Below, piece by piece: positions 43,359-54,960 of a DNA stretch of 64,000 nt. The translations under genes and the position numbers were made by a program. The DNA comes from Aspidiotus rigidus. Taxonomy: Eukaryota; Arthropoda; Insecta; Hemiptera; Diaspididae. How positions within the stretch are numbered: position 1 is the first letter of the stretch; each line of letters begins with the position of its first letter. The notes beneath the pieces were generated by a model, which was not told the DNA's origin, ran no database searches, and saw only the letters and a program-made list of their open reading frames with translations. The stretch covers positions 9,324,501-9,388,500 of the forward strand of contig JAVHKY010000001.1 in the NCBI GenBank assembly GCA_035079385.1, given 5' to 3'.

Positions 43359-45799
43359 ATGGAAAGTAGTGAAGACGAAAAAAATGTTTCACCTTTTCGT
43401 GATCGCGGTTCGAAAAGATTACGGCCAAGAAAATTATCAAAACGTGAAAAACAAAAACGTGAAAGGTAGGATGGATACCTAGTGTACACATTTTATTAGA
43501 AAATTACAGGCTAAAACTTGTGACTATAGTCCACTCTAAACAATCAAAATATTCGTCAATTTTTTTTTTTTTTTCAAATCGAGTTTAATCGAGTTCATTT
43601 TGAACATGAACACGATGAACTTGATTAAACTCGATTTGAAAGAAAAAAATGATGAATATTTTGATTGTTTAGAGCGGCCTATTATGAAAGACAAGAAGGT
43701 AGGTAATTTCAAAACTTGATTCCAGACATAACGCTGTTGATTTATTGCTAAATCTTTGGAGAAGTCCCTGTAATCATAAAGAAGGCGCTTACCGTTGTAA
43801 TACGATCTCAAAACCTTGTCTAATAAAAGGTAAAGCTGAAGTCTATAATTCACAAGACAGAAATCGCCAAAATGAAAAATTATCATATCTAATTACGGCA
43901 GAACGTCCTGCACGATCACGGACTCGTGTTAATGACAGCACAAGAAGACATTCTCTTGCTATCAAGTATTGTGTAAGTAGTCTACTTTTATCACGTTCAC
44001 AGAAGGGGGGAGGGGACTACGATAAGAATATTTAAAAATTTTTTTTCTTTCAAAATTTTATTCTTACTGTTGACAACAGATTATTGGTCACAAGGAAAGA
44101 GTGCCTGTGTGTGCGTCCTTCTTCAGTTCTGTTTTTGAGGTAAAAACACGTAGGATTTTGACAATCGCAAAAGGTGTATTTTCGGGTCAAGGATTCAAAG
44201 ATAAACGAGGTGGAAAACGTAACCGATCGGATTTCGAACGCAAAGAAGAAGAAGTCAAAAAATTTATCGGTCAATTACGAGTGAGTGAGAGCCATTACAG
44301 CCGTCATAAGACACGTCGATTATACTTGAGCGCTGATCTGACAGTCGCGAAGTTACACCAATTATATAATCAGAAAATAGACCACGATTTGAAGGTAGGG
44401 CGAATAGGTGAAGCATCTACTTGGTCTTATGATGGCGAGAACACTTTTTTTTCAATAATAATCCAGCTACATCTTTTTCTATCGAATTTTCACTAAAAAA
44501 TTCAATATCGGTTTCGGCACACCAGCGTCGGATACTTGTAGCACTTACGAGCGTCTGCACTTCCAGATTAAGGAGGCAAAAAAAAGTAACGATGTTGGCG
44601 TACTCAAAAAGCTCAGATTGGAACGGAAGCTGCATAGAGCGAAAGCAGCTGGATTTTATAAGGCAATGAAACAAACAGATCCTGAGAGTGTTTCTTTTAG
44701 CTTCGATTTGCAGCAGGTACTATAAAATTTTGATAGTTTGATTTAGGAATGACAAAACTTTGGTGGGCAGGATTATCATTTACGTTAATTTTTGGCTACA
44801 ATTACGTATTTTTGGGAGGTCAACGATAAATTTGGTATATAATTTTCTTCATTATAATAGGTACAGTACCTCCCTCGCTTGACGATTGGTGAAGTCTTTT
44901 ATCGCCGTCAGCTGGCCTTTTATGCATTCGGAGTTTGCAATGGCATGGAAGAAACCACCTTTTATTCATGGTGCCAGCACGAAGCCAAACGAGGAGCAGA
45001 GGAGATCGCGAGTGCTTTAATAAATTACCTAGACACTAATAAAAACTTATGGAGTCCCGAAGTCAAAAAAATTAGGCTTTTCTGCGATGGGTGTGGAGGG
45101 CAGAATAAAAATCGACATCTTATCCACGCACTCGCTTATTGGTTGGCAAATGATGGCATTAGTATTCGAAAAATAGAAATTTTCTTCCCTGTAAGGGGTC
45201 ATTCCAGATTACCACCTGATCGTGCCTTTGGTCGCGTAGAGCAGGAGATTAAACGAGAAAAGGAGATCGATCTACCTGTAGGTTATAATAAAATTTACTC
45301 GCGTTATGGTCTCGTTCGCCAGTTAAAACGAGATTGGAGTGTGCGGAACTTCAAAAATTATAATGAATATATGCGTGATCTTTCGGGTATTCAAACTTGC
45401 AAACGAGTCCTACTGAATAAAATTAAAAATACTATATTTTTTCGAATGGAAATGAACTACTTCAGTGAGGACAAAAGCAAAAAATATGTTCCCATAATGA
45501 AACCGAAATGCCAATGGAAAATTGGAACTCAAATGTTGCCACCTGTCCTTGATAAACCTCACCTATTGAATCCTTTGACTATAGAGGACCTGAGGTGTAT
45601 ACTCGCAGCTCGTTTTGGTGAAGATTGGGAGCGGTGTTCAACTCTCAAGTTTTATGTTGATATCATCAATTTAAAAAAAGATTCATGGGAAAACAATAAG
45701 AAATTCGTATATTTTTCTCCTTTTTTCGAGAGAACAGTTGAAAATTTCGTGTACCTATTGTACTTATCGTTACCACAACTTATTATTTGGTTCTGTTGA
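43359..45799 (+). CDS. DUF7869-type protein gene, five exons (transposon-associated)
   Basis: ATG 43359 starts exon 1 (to 43465, MESSEDEKNVSPF). Exon 2 is 43726-43972, exon 3 44080-44394, exon 4 44467-44716 and exon 5 44861-45799, each with GT..AG borders. Exon 3 gives HKERVPVCASFFSSVFEVKT, GQGFKDKRGGK and SESHYSRHKTRRLYL. Exon 4 gives FNIGFGTPASDTCSTYERLH. Exon 5 gives VQYLPRLTIGEVFYRRQLAF, then RLFCDGCGGQNKNRHLIHAL and PVRGHSRLPPDRAFGRVEQE. The CDGCGGQNKN and GHS..P.DR.FG boxes are hallmarks of the DUF7869 proteins repeated in many insect genomes. They have an RNase-H-like, transposase-like pattern, but their biochemistry is not established to my knowledge. Exon 4 does not fit the phase left by exon 3 (off by one base), so either a splice site differs from mine or there is a small indel. 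A MITE lies in intron 1. Confidence 0.65.
43529..43679. mobile_element. 151-bp hairpin MITE in intron 1, TA target
   Basis: The arms GTCCACTCTAAACAATCAAA and its inverse (with G/A and T/G changes) pair inward through ATATTC, a T-rich tract and AAATCGAGTTTAATC. TA flanks both ends (43527-43528 and 43680-43681), as in Tc1/mariner-type MITEs. It lies wholly inside the intron of the DUF7869-type gene. Confidence 0.75.
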
Positions 45800-47130
45800 A
45801 TAATTTGTTTGTAATGTTGTTTTTTGTTCATTTCAAACGGTATTTTCATTTTCGTGCAGTTTAACATTCCACTTGAAAAACGAGCAGGACAATTTCTCCA
45901 GTTGTGTAATTTGCTCGTAATTATTTTCCGGGGTCGAGAAGGTAATTCTATTTTTCGCGAAAGTACATTCGTGGATTGTTACTCGCACCGCAACAGTCAA
46001 TATAACGGCCCGCTAGCGTATTTTAAACCAGTAGTCCAACTCTATTTATTTCTACAGGATGAGAGGAGAAGAAAACGAGACTCTGCGAACAGCTGTACTT
46101 CACGTAAATAAATTAACCGTCAGGGTGCGAGTAGAAATGGGTAAAAATGCCGATTACAAATAGAATTAATAAATAAATTTACGACCGAACAAATCCAAGT
46201 GAATATCTGTGCGTGCCTAAAACCTCTTGCAGACTTTTCAATCCCCCTTTCGGTGATCCAATCGTTCCTGCAATAAAAACAAATGAAAAAAAAAGTGACT
46301 TCTAACTTACCGAGGTACGTTCTATACATCGGTAAATTGGCCATAACGATGCTAGTAACAATCCGTAAGCGTGCCTTCGATAGATAGAAAAGCGTAATCT
46401 TCTTCGAAAAAAATAAAAAAACAAAATTTGCGAGTGACATACGCAATCGGTAAAATTGTTATTGAGCGCTTGTGAATCGATGAATAAGAACAAGGTACGA
46501 GCGACCGGCTTTCAACAACCTTCACTGAAGAATATCGTCTCTTAATACCGGAAAGAGAGGAAAAAAAATAATAAAGGCAGAAACTAACAATGTTTCCTTC
46601 AGAGACACGTAGTGTAAAATTTTATATACCTCTTCCATTTCTTTGAAGGTTAACGTCTAGTTAAACTTCAGTTCTAAGCCTTACGTGTAGTCATGATAGT
46701 ATTTTTATCTACTGCACCAGCAATTTGAAATCAATGTTTTCCAAAGTATGTCACGGCCTAGTACACTGTACGACGGGCTCACTAGATGACGATAGGCTCG
46801 CTTACTTTGAACTCGTTTGCCCCCCCCCCCCCAGTATTTCTTAACCTAGTTCACTATATACGTAAGGCTATCTAGCTCATCCTTTATGAACCATGTCAAC
46901 TCCAATCGTGGGTTTCAAGGGCGCAACATGATAAGGTTCCAGAATCAAGGTCAAAAATGAGTCGACACTTGGCATAAGAAATTAATTTTGAATAAAAATC
47001 GACTTCCGACATGGTGACAATCCGACCATTGCTGACTGGTCGAGCATAATTTGGATCTTCAATCGTCTTCATTATAATATAATCACGACTACGCACTCTG
47101 TCGAAGTCACCAAACACACAGAACGCCTCG
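45800..47130. other. Intergenic; poly-C tract near 46820
   Basis: 45860-46110 could contain a further exon (a GTGCAG acceptor at 45860 is followed by an open stretch) but nothing recognisable. A run of about 14 C lies at 46820. The rest is AT-rich without features. Confidence 0.4.
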
Positions 47131-47139
47131 AGAAACTTC

Positions 47140-47600
47140 CAATTGACTTCAATTTGAGGTCAATTCAAAGTCGACCAGTGGGCATTACCAGAGAGCTAAA
47201 ACTAGACTTTAAATCGAAGCAACAGAGCAGCGGATTTTAGGTCGTTTGAAATCGTCTCAAAGTGGACGTCACTTTTCCGGTCAATTTGAAGTCGACCCAA
47301 CGTGCATTACTAAAGAGCTACAAAGCGACCTTACATTAACGCAATAGAGCAATCGATCTCAAGTCGCTGAAAAAATTTTGGGAAATTGACCGGAAATCAA
47401 CTCCAGATTGACGTCGATTTGAGGGCAATTTGAACTCAACCAGTGTACATTTTTAGAGAACTACAAATTTACTGTACATCGATGCACCAGAGCAGTCGGG
47501 TTAAGTCGACAAAAAATTTGTAGAAATCGACTTGAAATTGACGCGACAAATGAGTTAAAATGGAATCGACATTTGTCCGCCCCCTATCGCGGTAAGGTCA
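47140..47600. repeat. Three-copy degenerate tandem repeat (period ~120-145 bp)
   Basis: The ordered words GGTCAATTTGAAGTCGACC, GTGCATTACTAAAGAGCTA, GCAACAGAGCAG and AAATCGA recur. The TCGACC/TCAACC anchors lie at 47171, 47292 and 47436. It shares the GTCGA/TTGA texture with 19.4 and 22.3 kb. Confidence 0.6.
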
Positions 47601-49807
47601 AATTTAACAATATATCGACGCATGGAAGAAATCAAGTCTCGGTCGATATTGTTCATTGGGTTCCGTCTGTCTTGCTCTTTCTGGCTTCACGATCCAATAG
47701 CCCAAATGGTTGGACCATGCAAGAGGTAGACAGAGCGTTGGCCTTATAAGCAAAAATTTTTTCATCTCGTCTCTGCGAGGATAATTGGTCTATCTCTTAT
47801 ATGGTCCAAACTTCTATGTAGACCAAGGTCTTTGGTAACATCATAGTAACAGGGATCGTGTCACAAAAAATTATCACCATTTTGTGCACGGATCGTATCG
47901 CGGAATCGTTATGGTATTTCCAAGGTTAGACCCTATCTCATAAGCACATAAAATGCCAATAATAATCATGTCAGAAACGTTGAGCTCAGACCCCACTACT
48001 GGGGTTCGACGTAAACATGCTCAAGTTTCATTATTGGCGATCAAAAGTTCCCCACTTTCAACAGGGTACGAGGTATCAATGAGAAAATTAAGTGTTTTTC
48101 CAAATAGAAGTCCTCATTTACGTTGACGTCCATCAAGACGAAGGTCAAAACTTTCTACAGTAGAAAATAAAGATAATATTTCATATCTCTCACACGTGAA
48201 GACCACTTCTTTGTAACGATTAATGATCAACTATCTGAAACTTGTAGGACTGAAGCAGAATGAATTTTGAAGTGTCTTTCAACCGAAATTAGGTTAAATC
48301 CTATGTTGTTGACTCATAAACCATCAAATTCCTAATAAAAATATGTAGTAATAATTAAACAATTTATTATTCATTTATTAGGCTTTTTAATATCAAATTT
48401 CAGATCTTACTCTAACAAATAGCAACATTGTAGAAGTATCTCTAACAATATTATACTTATTACTTATTATTTTTTTACTCTGCCAGACATTCATCAAATA
48501 TTTGTGCTCTGGCATGCAAGGAAGCCTCCCATCTTTATTTTTTGAGCTATCTGAAAAAATTTGAACGCTTGAAAGAAACTGTAACCAGGTTAAAACGAGA
48601 ATTTGTCGCAAAAAAGGGGAGTAGGCTGAAATTTATGCCGAAACAAACTGAAGTAGACTAGAAGTGCTACTAGTGAAACACGACTGATTATAGCTTAGAA
48701 ATCTATTTCTTGGATAGGAAAAACAGTTGGTCATTAGCGACTTTAACGTCGCGCTTTCTCGAGACTGGTTATCAGGAAAATGATGAGAATAACGAGCAAA
48801 CATTTCAATTAGCGAGAAGTACACGCGCGTGGAAAAGAAAATAACACACGTGGATACGAGATTGGACGAGAAATAATAAAATACGGTAGTTACACGGGGG
48901 CAAATATGAAAGGGAAGAGTGGTAAAAGATAGTTCGAGATAGAAGAAATGATGCAGAGGAAATGGATAAGACGAAGATAAACAGAATAACTTTTATGAGC
49001 GACACGAGGAAAATTACGTAAAAGGAGTACGTGAAGAAATTATACTCGTGGATGAAAATATTCATTAGAAGGTGACGTATAGAGGATAGTTCTAGAGAAA
49101 AGCAATTAGATAGAGGAAGTGGATAAGACGAAAATAAGCAGAATAACTTTTATGAGCGACACGAGGAGAAGAATGTAACTCGAGTAAGTGCAAAAGTGAT
49201 AGAGGAAAAGTTCATGAGAACCAACCTATAAAATTTTGATACAAAAGCCGAAAAATATGTCAAAAAGACCAATTTTGACCATTTTCACATTTCGCTTTCA
49301 AGAAGTTCACCAACAAATGATGCTCGAAATACCTACAATGTAATAATGTGAACATACAATTACCGAGGGAAAAAGATATAAAACCGGTAAACAAAAATTT
49401 TAACCAGCACCCAAGAAATAGTTTTGTTGAGATAGCAGAATCAAAAGAAAAATACAAGTTTTGTAAGTTTTATAAGTTCTCGAAATATTTGTAATATCAA
49501 ACTTTGTTGCGAAAATGGGATAGAGCACTTTCATCTCATTTTGGTGATTCTTCTCACCACACATCCTCGAGCACATTTTTGCTCAAACCGTAACCGGTGT
49601 CATTAGGAACTCTCGCAACGAATGTTAGAGTGGAGCGTCGAATTGACTCTTCTTTCCCCTTGGCACCATTCGATAATCATATCAACTACATGCCCAATAG
49701 ACACACTTCATCAGCAAACTTGAATTCAACTTTTCTTCTGGATTCAACGAGCACGTTTTATGACACTTGATTCGAGTTCGAGGAGCATTTCAGAAGGGGA
49801 AAATTGG
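47601..49807. other. Intergenic; imperfect hairpin and a 157-bp-spaced duplication
   Basis: 47710-47812 contains a weak inverted repeat (TTGGACCAT..AAGAG..TAGAC). Segments at 48957-49036 and 49115-49193 repeat GGATAAGACGAARATAARCA and ACTTTTATGAGCGACACGAG with a step of 157 bp, a local tandem duplication. No gene is present. Confidence 0.45.
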
Positions 49808-50008
49808 TCAAAAGAAGTATTTCGTGGCTGGTTTTCTGTTCCTGATGTTGTTCTCAACACCCGCCGTAGGATCATTCATACGGAACTCATTTTCAATGGC
49901 TCGAGCAGCTTCGAGACGTTTTTCTATGTTGCCGCGGATTTGAAACATCTTGTAGCTGTGAGAAAAGCTGGTATACTGTGCCATATGTAAAGTAGCTGAA
50001 CAATAGAT
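49808..50008 (-). CDS. Unrecognised coding-like terminal exon
   Basis: A minus-strand frame of 66 codons begins right after a good acceptor (a pyrimidine-rich stretch ending CTTCAG, adjacent to 50008) and ends in TGA at 49808. It reads HMAQYTSFSHSYKMF, then GNIEKRLEAARAIENEF, then NDPTAGVENNIRNRKPATKY. The charged, helix-forming composition is unlike the surrounding AT-rich translation. I recognise no family. It may be the last exon of the same gene as the segments at 50.5-50.8 and 51.1-51.7 kb, which lie upstream on the same strand, but the connections are not shown. Confidence 0.3.
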   Translation of the reverse strand: MYCSATLHMAQYTSFSHSYKMFQIRGNIEKRLEAARAIENEFRMNDPTAGVENNIRNRKPATKYFF

Positions 50009-50511
50009 CTGAAGAGGTTTGTAGACTTCGGCTGCATGTTGTTGCGTGTTAATGAAGAGAACATAAAATTTGTTGAAAAACTTTATCAAAGTTTGACAGA
50101 GATTGTAAAAAGAAGGCATTCTACATGATTGCATTTTCGAGAAATAACAACACGAAATAATACTACTAAGTAAACTACGAAAAAGGTTTATTTTAACCTC
50201 AAACATGACTTTGTCGCGACAACGGTCATAATGAGCGTGGAGAAGGTCAAATGTGAAAATTATCAAATAAAAACAAATGAAGACTTGCGGAGAAGCGACG
50301 TAGCTTCGAAAAGATAATTAAGAGTACTGTAGTTGAAAAACTAGAACTTGAACAATACTATTTGCTGATTAAAAAAACCTGAAAATACACAATTAGAATA
50401 TGAATGAGGTAATCGAGCCAAGCCGGGGAAGTAACACACTTTCACATGGGAACAACGGAATGGTGGCGAACGATGACACAGAGTAGAGAGACGTACGGAG
50501 TGTATAAGTTG

Positions 50512-50810
50512 TCAAGATATTCCATAAATGATCCCAATCAGGGTTGGTGAGAAGGATGTCGTACTTTGGGCATCTAAAGGAGATTCTAGGTTGATGCTGT
50601 CCATATAGCCTAGGGATTCGAACAGATTTTTCTCAACAATACCGCCTTTTGTATGCGATAAAAGTCTTATTCTTATGAGCTTGCTAGATGACTTGAGAAG
50701 GATCTCTTCAAGTTCCTTCTTAAAGAGAACAATTGAGAAATCCGTAAATTCGAGGCCATGAAAAGCACATGACTGATGATTGTAACAGAGGCGAGAACAG
50801 CGCTGCTCAC
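50512..50810 (-). CDS. Unrecognised coding-like exon, 99 codons
   Basis: After a CGTTAG acceptor (adjacent to 50810) the minus-strand frame is open for 99 codons to TGA at 50512-50514. It includes EQRCSRLCYNHQSC, FSIVLFKKELEEILLKSS and GGIVEKNLFESLGYMDSINL. The length without an ATG, together with the mix of charged and hydrophobic residues, suggests protein coding rather than chance. There is no family I can name. It shares strand and spacing with the neighbouring coding-like segments. Confidence 0.3.
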
Positions 50811-51139
50811 CTAACGATTTTGCGATGAATTTTCAACATAGTGATAAAAAATGATTATTCTTACACAATCGATGAATTTTGATGAAGTGCACGATGCAGA
50901 ACATGTCCATGCGAAAACAGTTTTCTGGGACTCATTGAGTCGATTTTTCAGACGTTTCAAACGCAAGCATTCTTCAAAAATTCGTATGGGTAGTAGAGGT
51001 AACCCTTGATAGATTTTTCTTATTTTTTCGCTCGAGCTTTGTACTGATAAACAACAAAAGGAGACAAGGGCGTTTGCATTAATAACCCCAACTTTTAGAC
51101 CACGCAGACTCGAAGCTTTCGATTTTCATACAGGTTTTA

Positions 51140-51690
51140 ATTGTACCATATGACGAAAATGACGAGTTTCTGCGCGTTCATTCTCCAAATTCTGTTCCAC
51201 TTCCTTCAAAACCATTTTATAAGCATCGTTTTCGATTGGAGTATCCACCAGACCGCCTAGGCCTTTCTTACCAATACATTTGAAAAAAATATATATACCC
51301 GCGTTGAAAGCAATTAGAGTTGTGAGCTAACTTAACGAACATTGTTTCCCAATCATCAGTTGCTGTTGAATTCCGGAATTTTCACACGGAATGGATTTTC
51401 TTCCAGCATAGATGGGTTCGTACGGTTCATCTTTCGAGCTCTCTGCGCGGTCTCCGCTTGGACCTTTAATTTGCAAGAGGAAGCTCATTCTTTTCCTTTC
51501 TAACGACGCGAGCATCTCTGCTGTCAGGATGAATGCATGCCAACTTGAACGATGGTTCTTGAACTTTTTTAAATAATTCGTCGAATTCTTCTTTATACCC
51601 GAATGCTGTATTTACTGATTCTTCGTCACACTCACCTTTCAACAGGTTGTCCGTCGACTCGCTTTCTTCTTCGTAGGTCCGATTTTTCAC
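51140..51690 (-). CDS. Unrecognised gene start: acidic N-terminus and one membrane segment
   Basis: ATG 51690 opens an acidic stretch (TYEEESESTDNLLKGECDEE, then GYKEEFDELFKKVQEPSF). Near 51500 the sensible reading changes frame (GPSGDRAESSKDEPYEPIYA). After an in-frame TAG near 51326 it continues LTTLIAFNAGIYIFFKCIGK, a probable single membrane span, then a charged helix (VLKEVEQNLENERAETRHF). It finishes at KP|GTATGA, which could be a splice donor or, read through, a stop at about 51140. The frame change and TAG mean either unrecognised introns or a decayed copy. I cannot identify the protein. Exons downstream on the same strand may continue it. Confidence 0.3.
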
Positions 51691-52329
51691 TCCTTATCAC
51701 TAAAATCTTACACTAAATCACTTAATTTGTATTGAAATCTAACCCGGAGGATCATTTATGTTTATATTAACGGATAATTAAAACAGAAATATTAATTGTT
51801 TTTCCCTACACATACAAGAATTCGCGAATCGAACAGAACCGAACAAAACTTAAACCGAAACCGACTACAAATTGTAAATACTCTAGGAGTAACGTCTAAT
51901 CCGAAATAACGACCAGTAATTTCCTGATCTGATTTTTCGAACAGCTTATATTTCACACGCAAACTATTGTTAGCAGTTAACGAAGACTGTGCACAATACA
52001 GTCGTCTTTAAAAACACGTCCAAGGTTTACCAAATTCCTATCAGCGACGACTCCGAAAATAAATAATTATACCAACGACTCGACAACTTAGGAAAAATCA
52101 TTATTGCTGATTATTATCGTCTTGTAACACGTGCCACGTTTGATATAGGAAGAGCCTTCTTAGTATTAAATAAGATAGTTTGATTTGACGGTCTGACATA
52201 AATTTAATTAATTTTTTTGTGGCACTGCCGTCAATACGAAGAAATACATATGTAATTGTAACCTCGACGCGTTTCGAAGCATCTCGCTTCATTTTCGGGA
52301 GGCTAACGAATACGTAGAACTAATGGACT
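51691..52329. other. Intergenic, nothing recognised
   Basis: AT-rich DNA upstream of the ATG at 51690. No TATA/initiator pair or CpG cluster strong enough to call a promoter. Confidence 0.4.
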
Positions 52330-52989
52330 GGGAGCTTACTGCAGATTTTTTAATTGGAGGGATCTAAAATTACCCTACTATTATTTTTCGAATATTTTGT
52401 ATGAGAAATGACATCCTTGGAGTCTGGCAGCGCTGAGTGGCCGGAGACGGAAATGCCGTTGACCACACGCGGCCAAGAATTGTTAAATATTTAATCGGAA
52501 AGATCTATGGCTGAAATTTGTGTTAGATTAAGAATCAATCAGTTTGGCAGACCTGACAGGCCGGGTTCATGGTGCCAGACGAGGACAAAGTGCAAAATTG
52601 AGCCTTGAAATTGCGATTTTAACGACAAACGTAGACGAAATCTGAAGATTATAAGGTTCTTTACTGAATATTATCGAAAATATGTCATTACCTACATGAA
52701 TATACTAATCCCAGCTCAAATATTCCTTATTCGACAGCGGAGTTCATGCCGTATTGAACTCGCGGATGACGTAGCGGGTCAAGTAGCGTTTCAACTCGTT
52801 GCGTTCCCGTTATGAGCGGAACGCGTGTAACGAGAAACGTTTCTCTTTGAACAAAGCCCCTCTTTACCCACTTGTATAATTCCTTTGAGGCAAGAAAGTA
52901 CTCTTCTTCATCTCCTAGGCCTCTGGCTCGTATTTTACATTCTTAAAAGAAGGGGCAGAATGAAAAATAATTATTCCATTAAATATCTT

Positions 52990-53674
52990 CATCAACTCCG
53001 TGCTTGTGTTATTGTGTTAAAACCTTCAAGAATCGTAATTTTTTTAAAACAAAAAAGCTTCTCCATTAAATTCATCTTCTCATCTGAAATCTTACCCCCT
53101 TCTCCACAAAACACAGCTGCTTTTTCAGAATGGAAATTGATGATTAAACCTGCAATAAAGAATTATTTCTGTCCACAGTGCGATGACATGAACGTTGAAA
53201 AAGTTTCCATCTAATTCAGTCTCATTAGTAGTGCTTCCCCTACTGCGTAGGAGAGAGAATTTGATAGTTTCTCTCCGGAGCTACAAAGACTCCTGGAAAA
53301 AATACTATTTTCTTTTGAGCAGAAGTATTAGGGAAGGAGACTTCTACCTTTATGTCTACATTCTACCAAAAATTACAAACCTCATACATTTAATGAGCCA
53401 AATGATGCTCGATGGCTAGTGAGAAATCATGATAATTTGATAAGAATTGCTGATACTCATCCTGACTTGATTCCAATCATTCAGTCATGATGTTTTGCTT
53501 GATTTGAGTCCAGAACAAACCATAAACACGGACGCTGCTAATAAACTCACAGAAATCTTACAATTCACCAATTCTGTATCGGCTCGACAGCGATGGACTA
53601 AACTTCATTCTATTCAGACAGACATTATTTCAACAGTTTTTGAAGATGTCGGACTCAAAAAAACAAATGAATAA
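52990..53674 (+). pseudogene. Decayed protein remnant inside the long-TIR element
   Basis: Coding-like pieces on the plus strand occur in changing frames: FSEWKLMIKPAIKNYFCPQC near 53130, LRSYKDSWKKYYF near 53265, then FNEPNDARWLVRNHDNLIRI and ADTHPDLIPIIQS near 53395-53490. The last stretch, to a TGA/TAA near 53674, is DVLLDLSPEQTINTD, NKLTEILQFTNSVSARQRW and TKLHSIQTDIISTVFEDVGL. The consistent order and composition suggest one protein broken by at least three frame changes. Its position between long inverted repeats implies it is the element's own transposase or accessory protein. I do not recognise the family. Confidence 0.35.
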
Positions 53675-53739
53675 GAAATATTGACATGTTTCATGTCTTT
53701 TCTCTACCCCTACCCTAATTTAGAATTTGCGTCCGGACG

Positions 53740-54960
53740 TCCGGGCGCATGACCTTGAGACTTGGAAGTTTTTTACGTCGAACCTCAGCCCTACCCCTAA
53801 ATCTGGAATTTGCGTCCGGGCGTCTGGGCGTCTAATTGTTGCTACTTCATGCAGTACATTATATACTAGTTACTATACTAGGCTACCCCTGATTACTGGT
53901 TAGCTCCCTCCTACTCCATGCAGTATATTATACTAGGTACTATACTGGGTCCAAGCCTCCTGGACCTGAATTGAAATTTTGCGAGTTCCCACCACTCTAT
54001 GCAATGTTTTATACTAGCTATATTATACTAGCTCTCTTCTCCCCTTATTGGGCCCCCAAAAGCTAGAGCCTAATATATAGTATAGTAGACCTAATATACA
54101 GTATACTAGCCTAGTACATAGCTAAGCTATACTATTTGAAATTTTATACTGGGCTTATACTAGGTCCAAACCTCCTTTATACTAGCTCCATACTAGGTCT
54201 AGGCTTCTTTTATACTACAGGCTTAGGAGAAAGCTATTAGCTTTAAATATTCTAAATTAGACTTATACTAGACGAAGAATGGGGCGAACGAGCGGAGCGA
54301 GTGAGCCCAACATCTAAGAAGGGCTGTGCGTCTTCTTGTTTACTAACAGTTTTTATACTAGCCCTGATATATATTATACTAGCCTAGTATAACTATTTGA
54401 CATTTTATACTGGGGTGATACTAGGTCCAAACCTCCTTTATTCTAGCTGCATACTTGGTCTTGGCTTCTTTTATGCTAAGAGGTCTGTAGTAGTAGTTTA
54501 TACTACCTCTGTGACCCCAAAATCCTGTGCAGTAAACTACTATACTAACTTCATATTAGGTCTAGGAATCTTCCAATTCCAGTAAACTAGACCAACATAG
54601 AGGTAGGTCTAAGCCTCCTTTATACTAAGCTTAAACAAGTCTAGGTCTCCTTTATACTAAGCTACAGCTTCGCTAGAATAAACCTAGTATACGGTATGTG
54701 TTGGAATATTAAGATTTCGTAGGTTTGCTCAGCTGCAGACAATTGCCATACTGTTTTATATCAGACTTATGCTAAACCGAGACAGGGACCAAGAAAGAGG
54801 GCGAACGAGCGGAGCGACTGAGCCCCGCGAAAAGCGATACCTCAAAATATTTCTCATACAAGACTTATACGACTCCAAGAAAGGTAAGGGGGCAAACGAG
54901 TAATATCTCACGAACTTTTGACCTAGTAGAAGCCTAGACTAAAATATATTTCAAGATGAC
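53740..54960. repeat. CTAGTATA / TTTATACTAGG degenerate repeat block
   Basis: Words TATACTAGG, CTAGTATA, TACTAGGTCTAGGCCTCC and CCTCCTTTATACTA recur every 20-60 bases. Two copies of GGCGAACGAGCGGAGCGAGT-like sequence occur (54287 and 54798). The same words appear at 1-330, 4560-4815, 58800-58940 and 60370-60730. This is an old satellite-like or transposon-derived repeat without coding potential. Confidence 0.6.
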
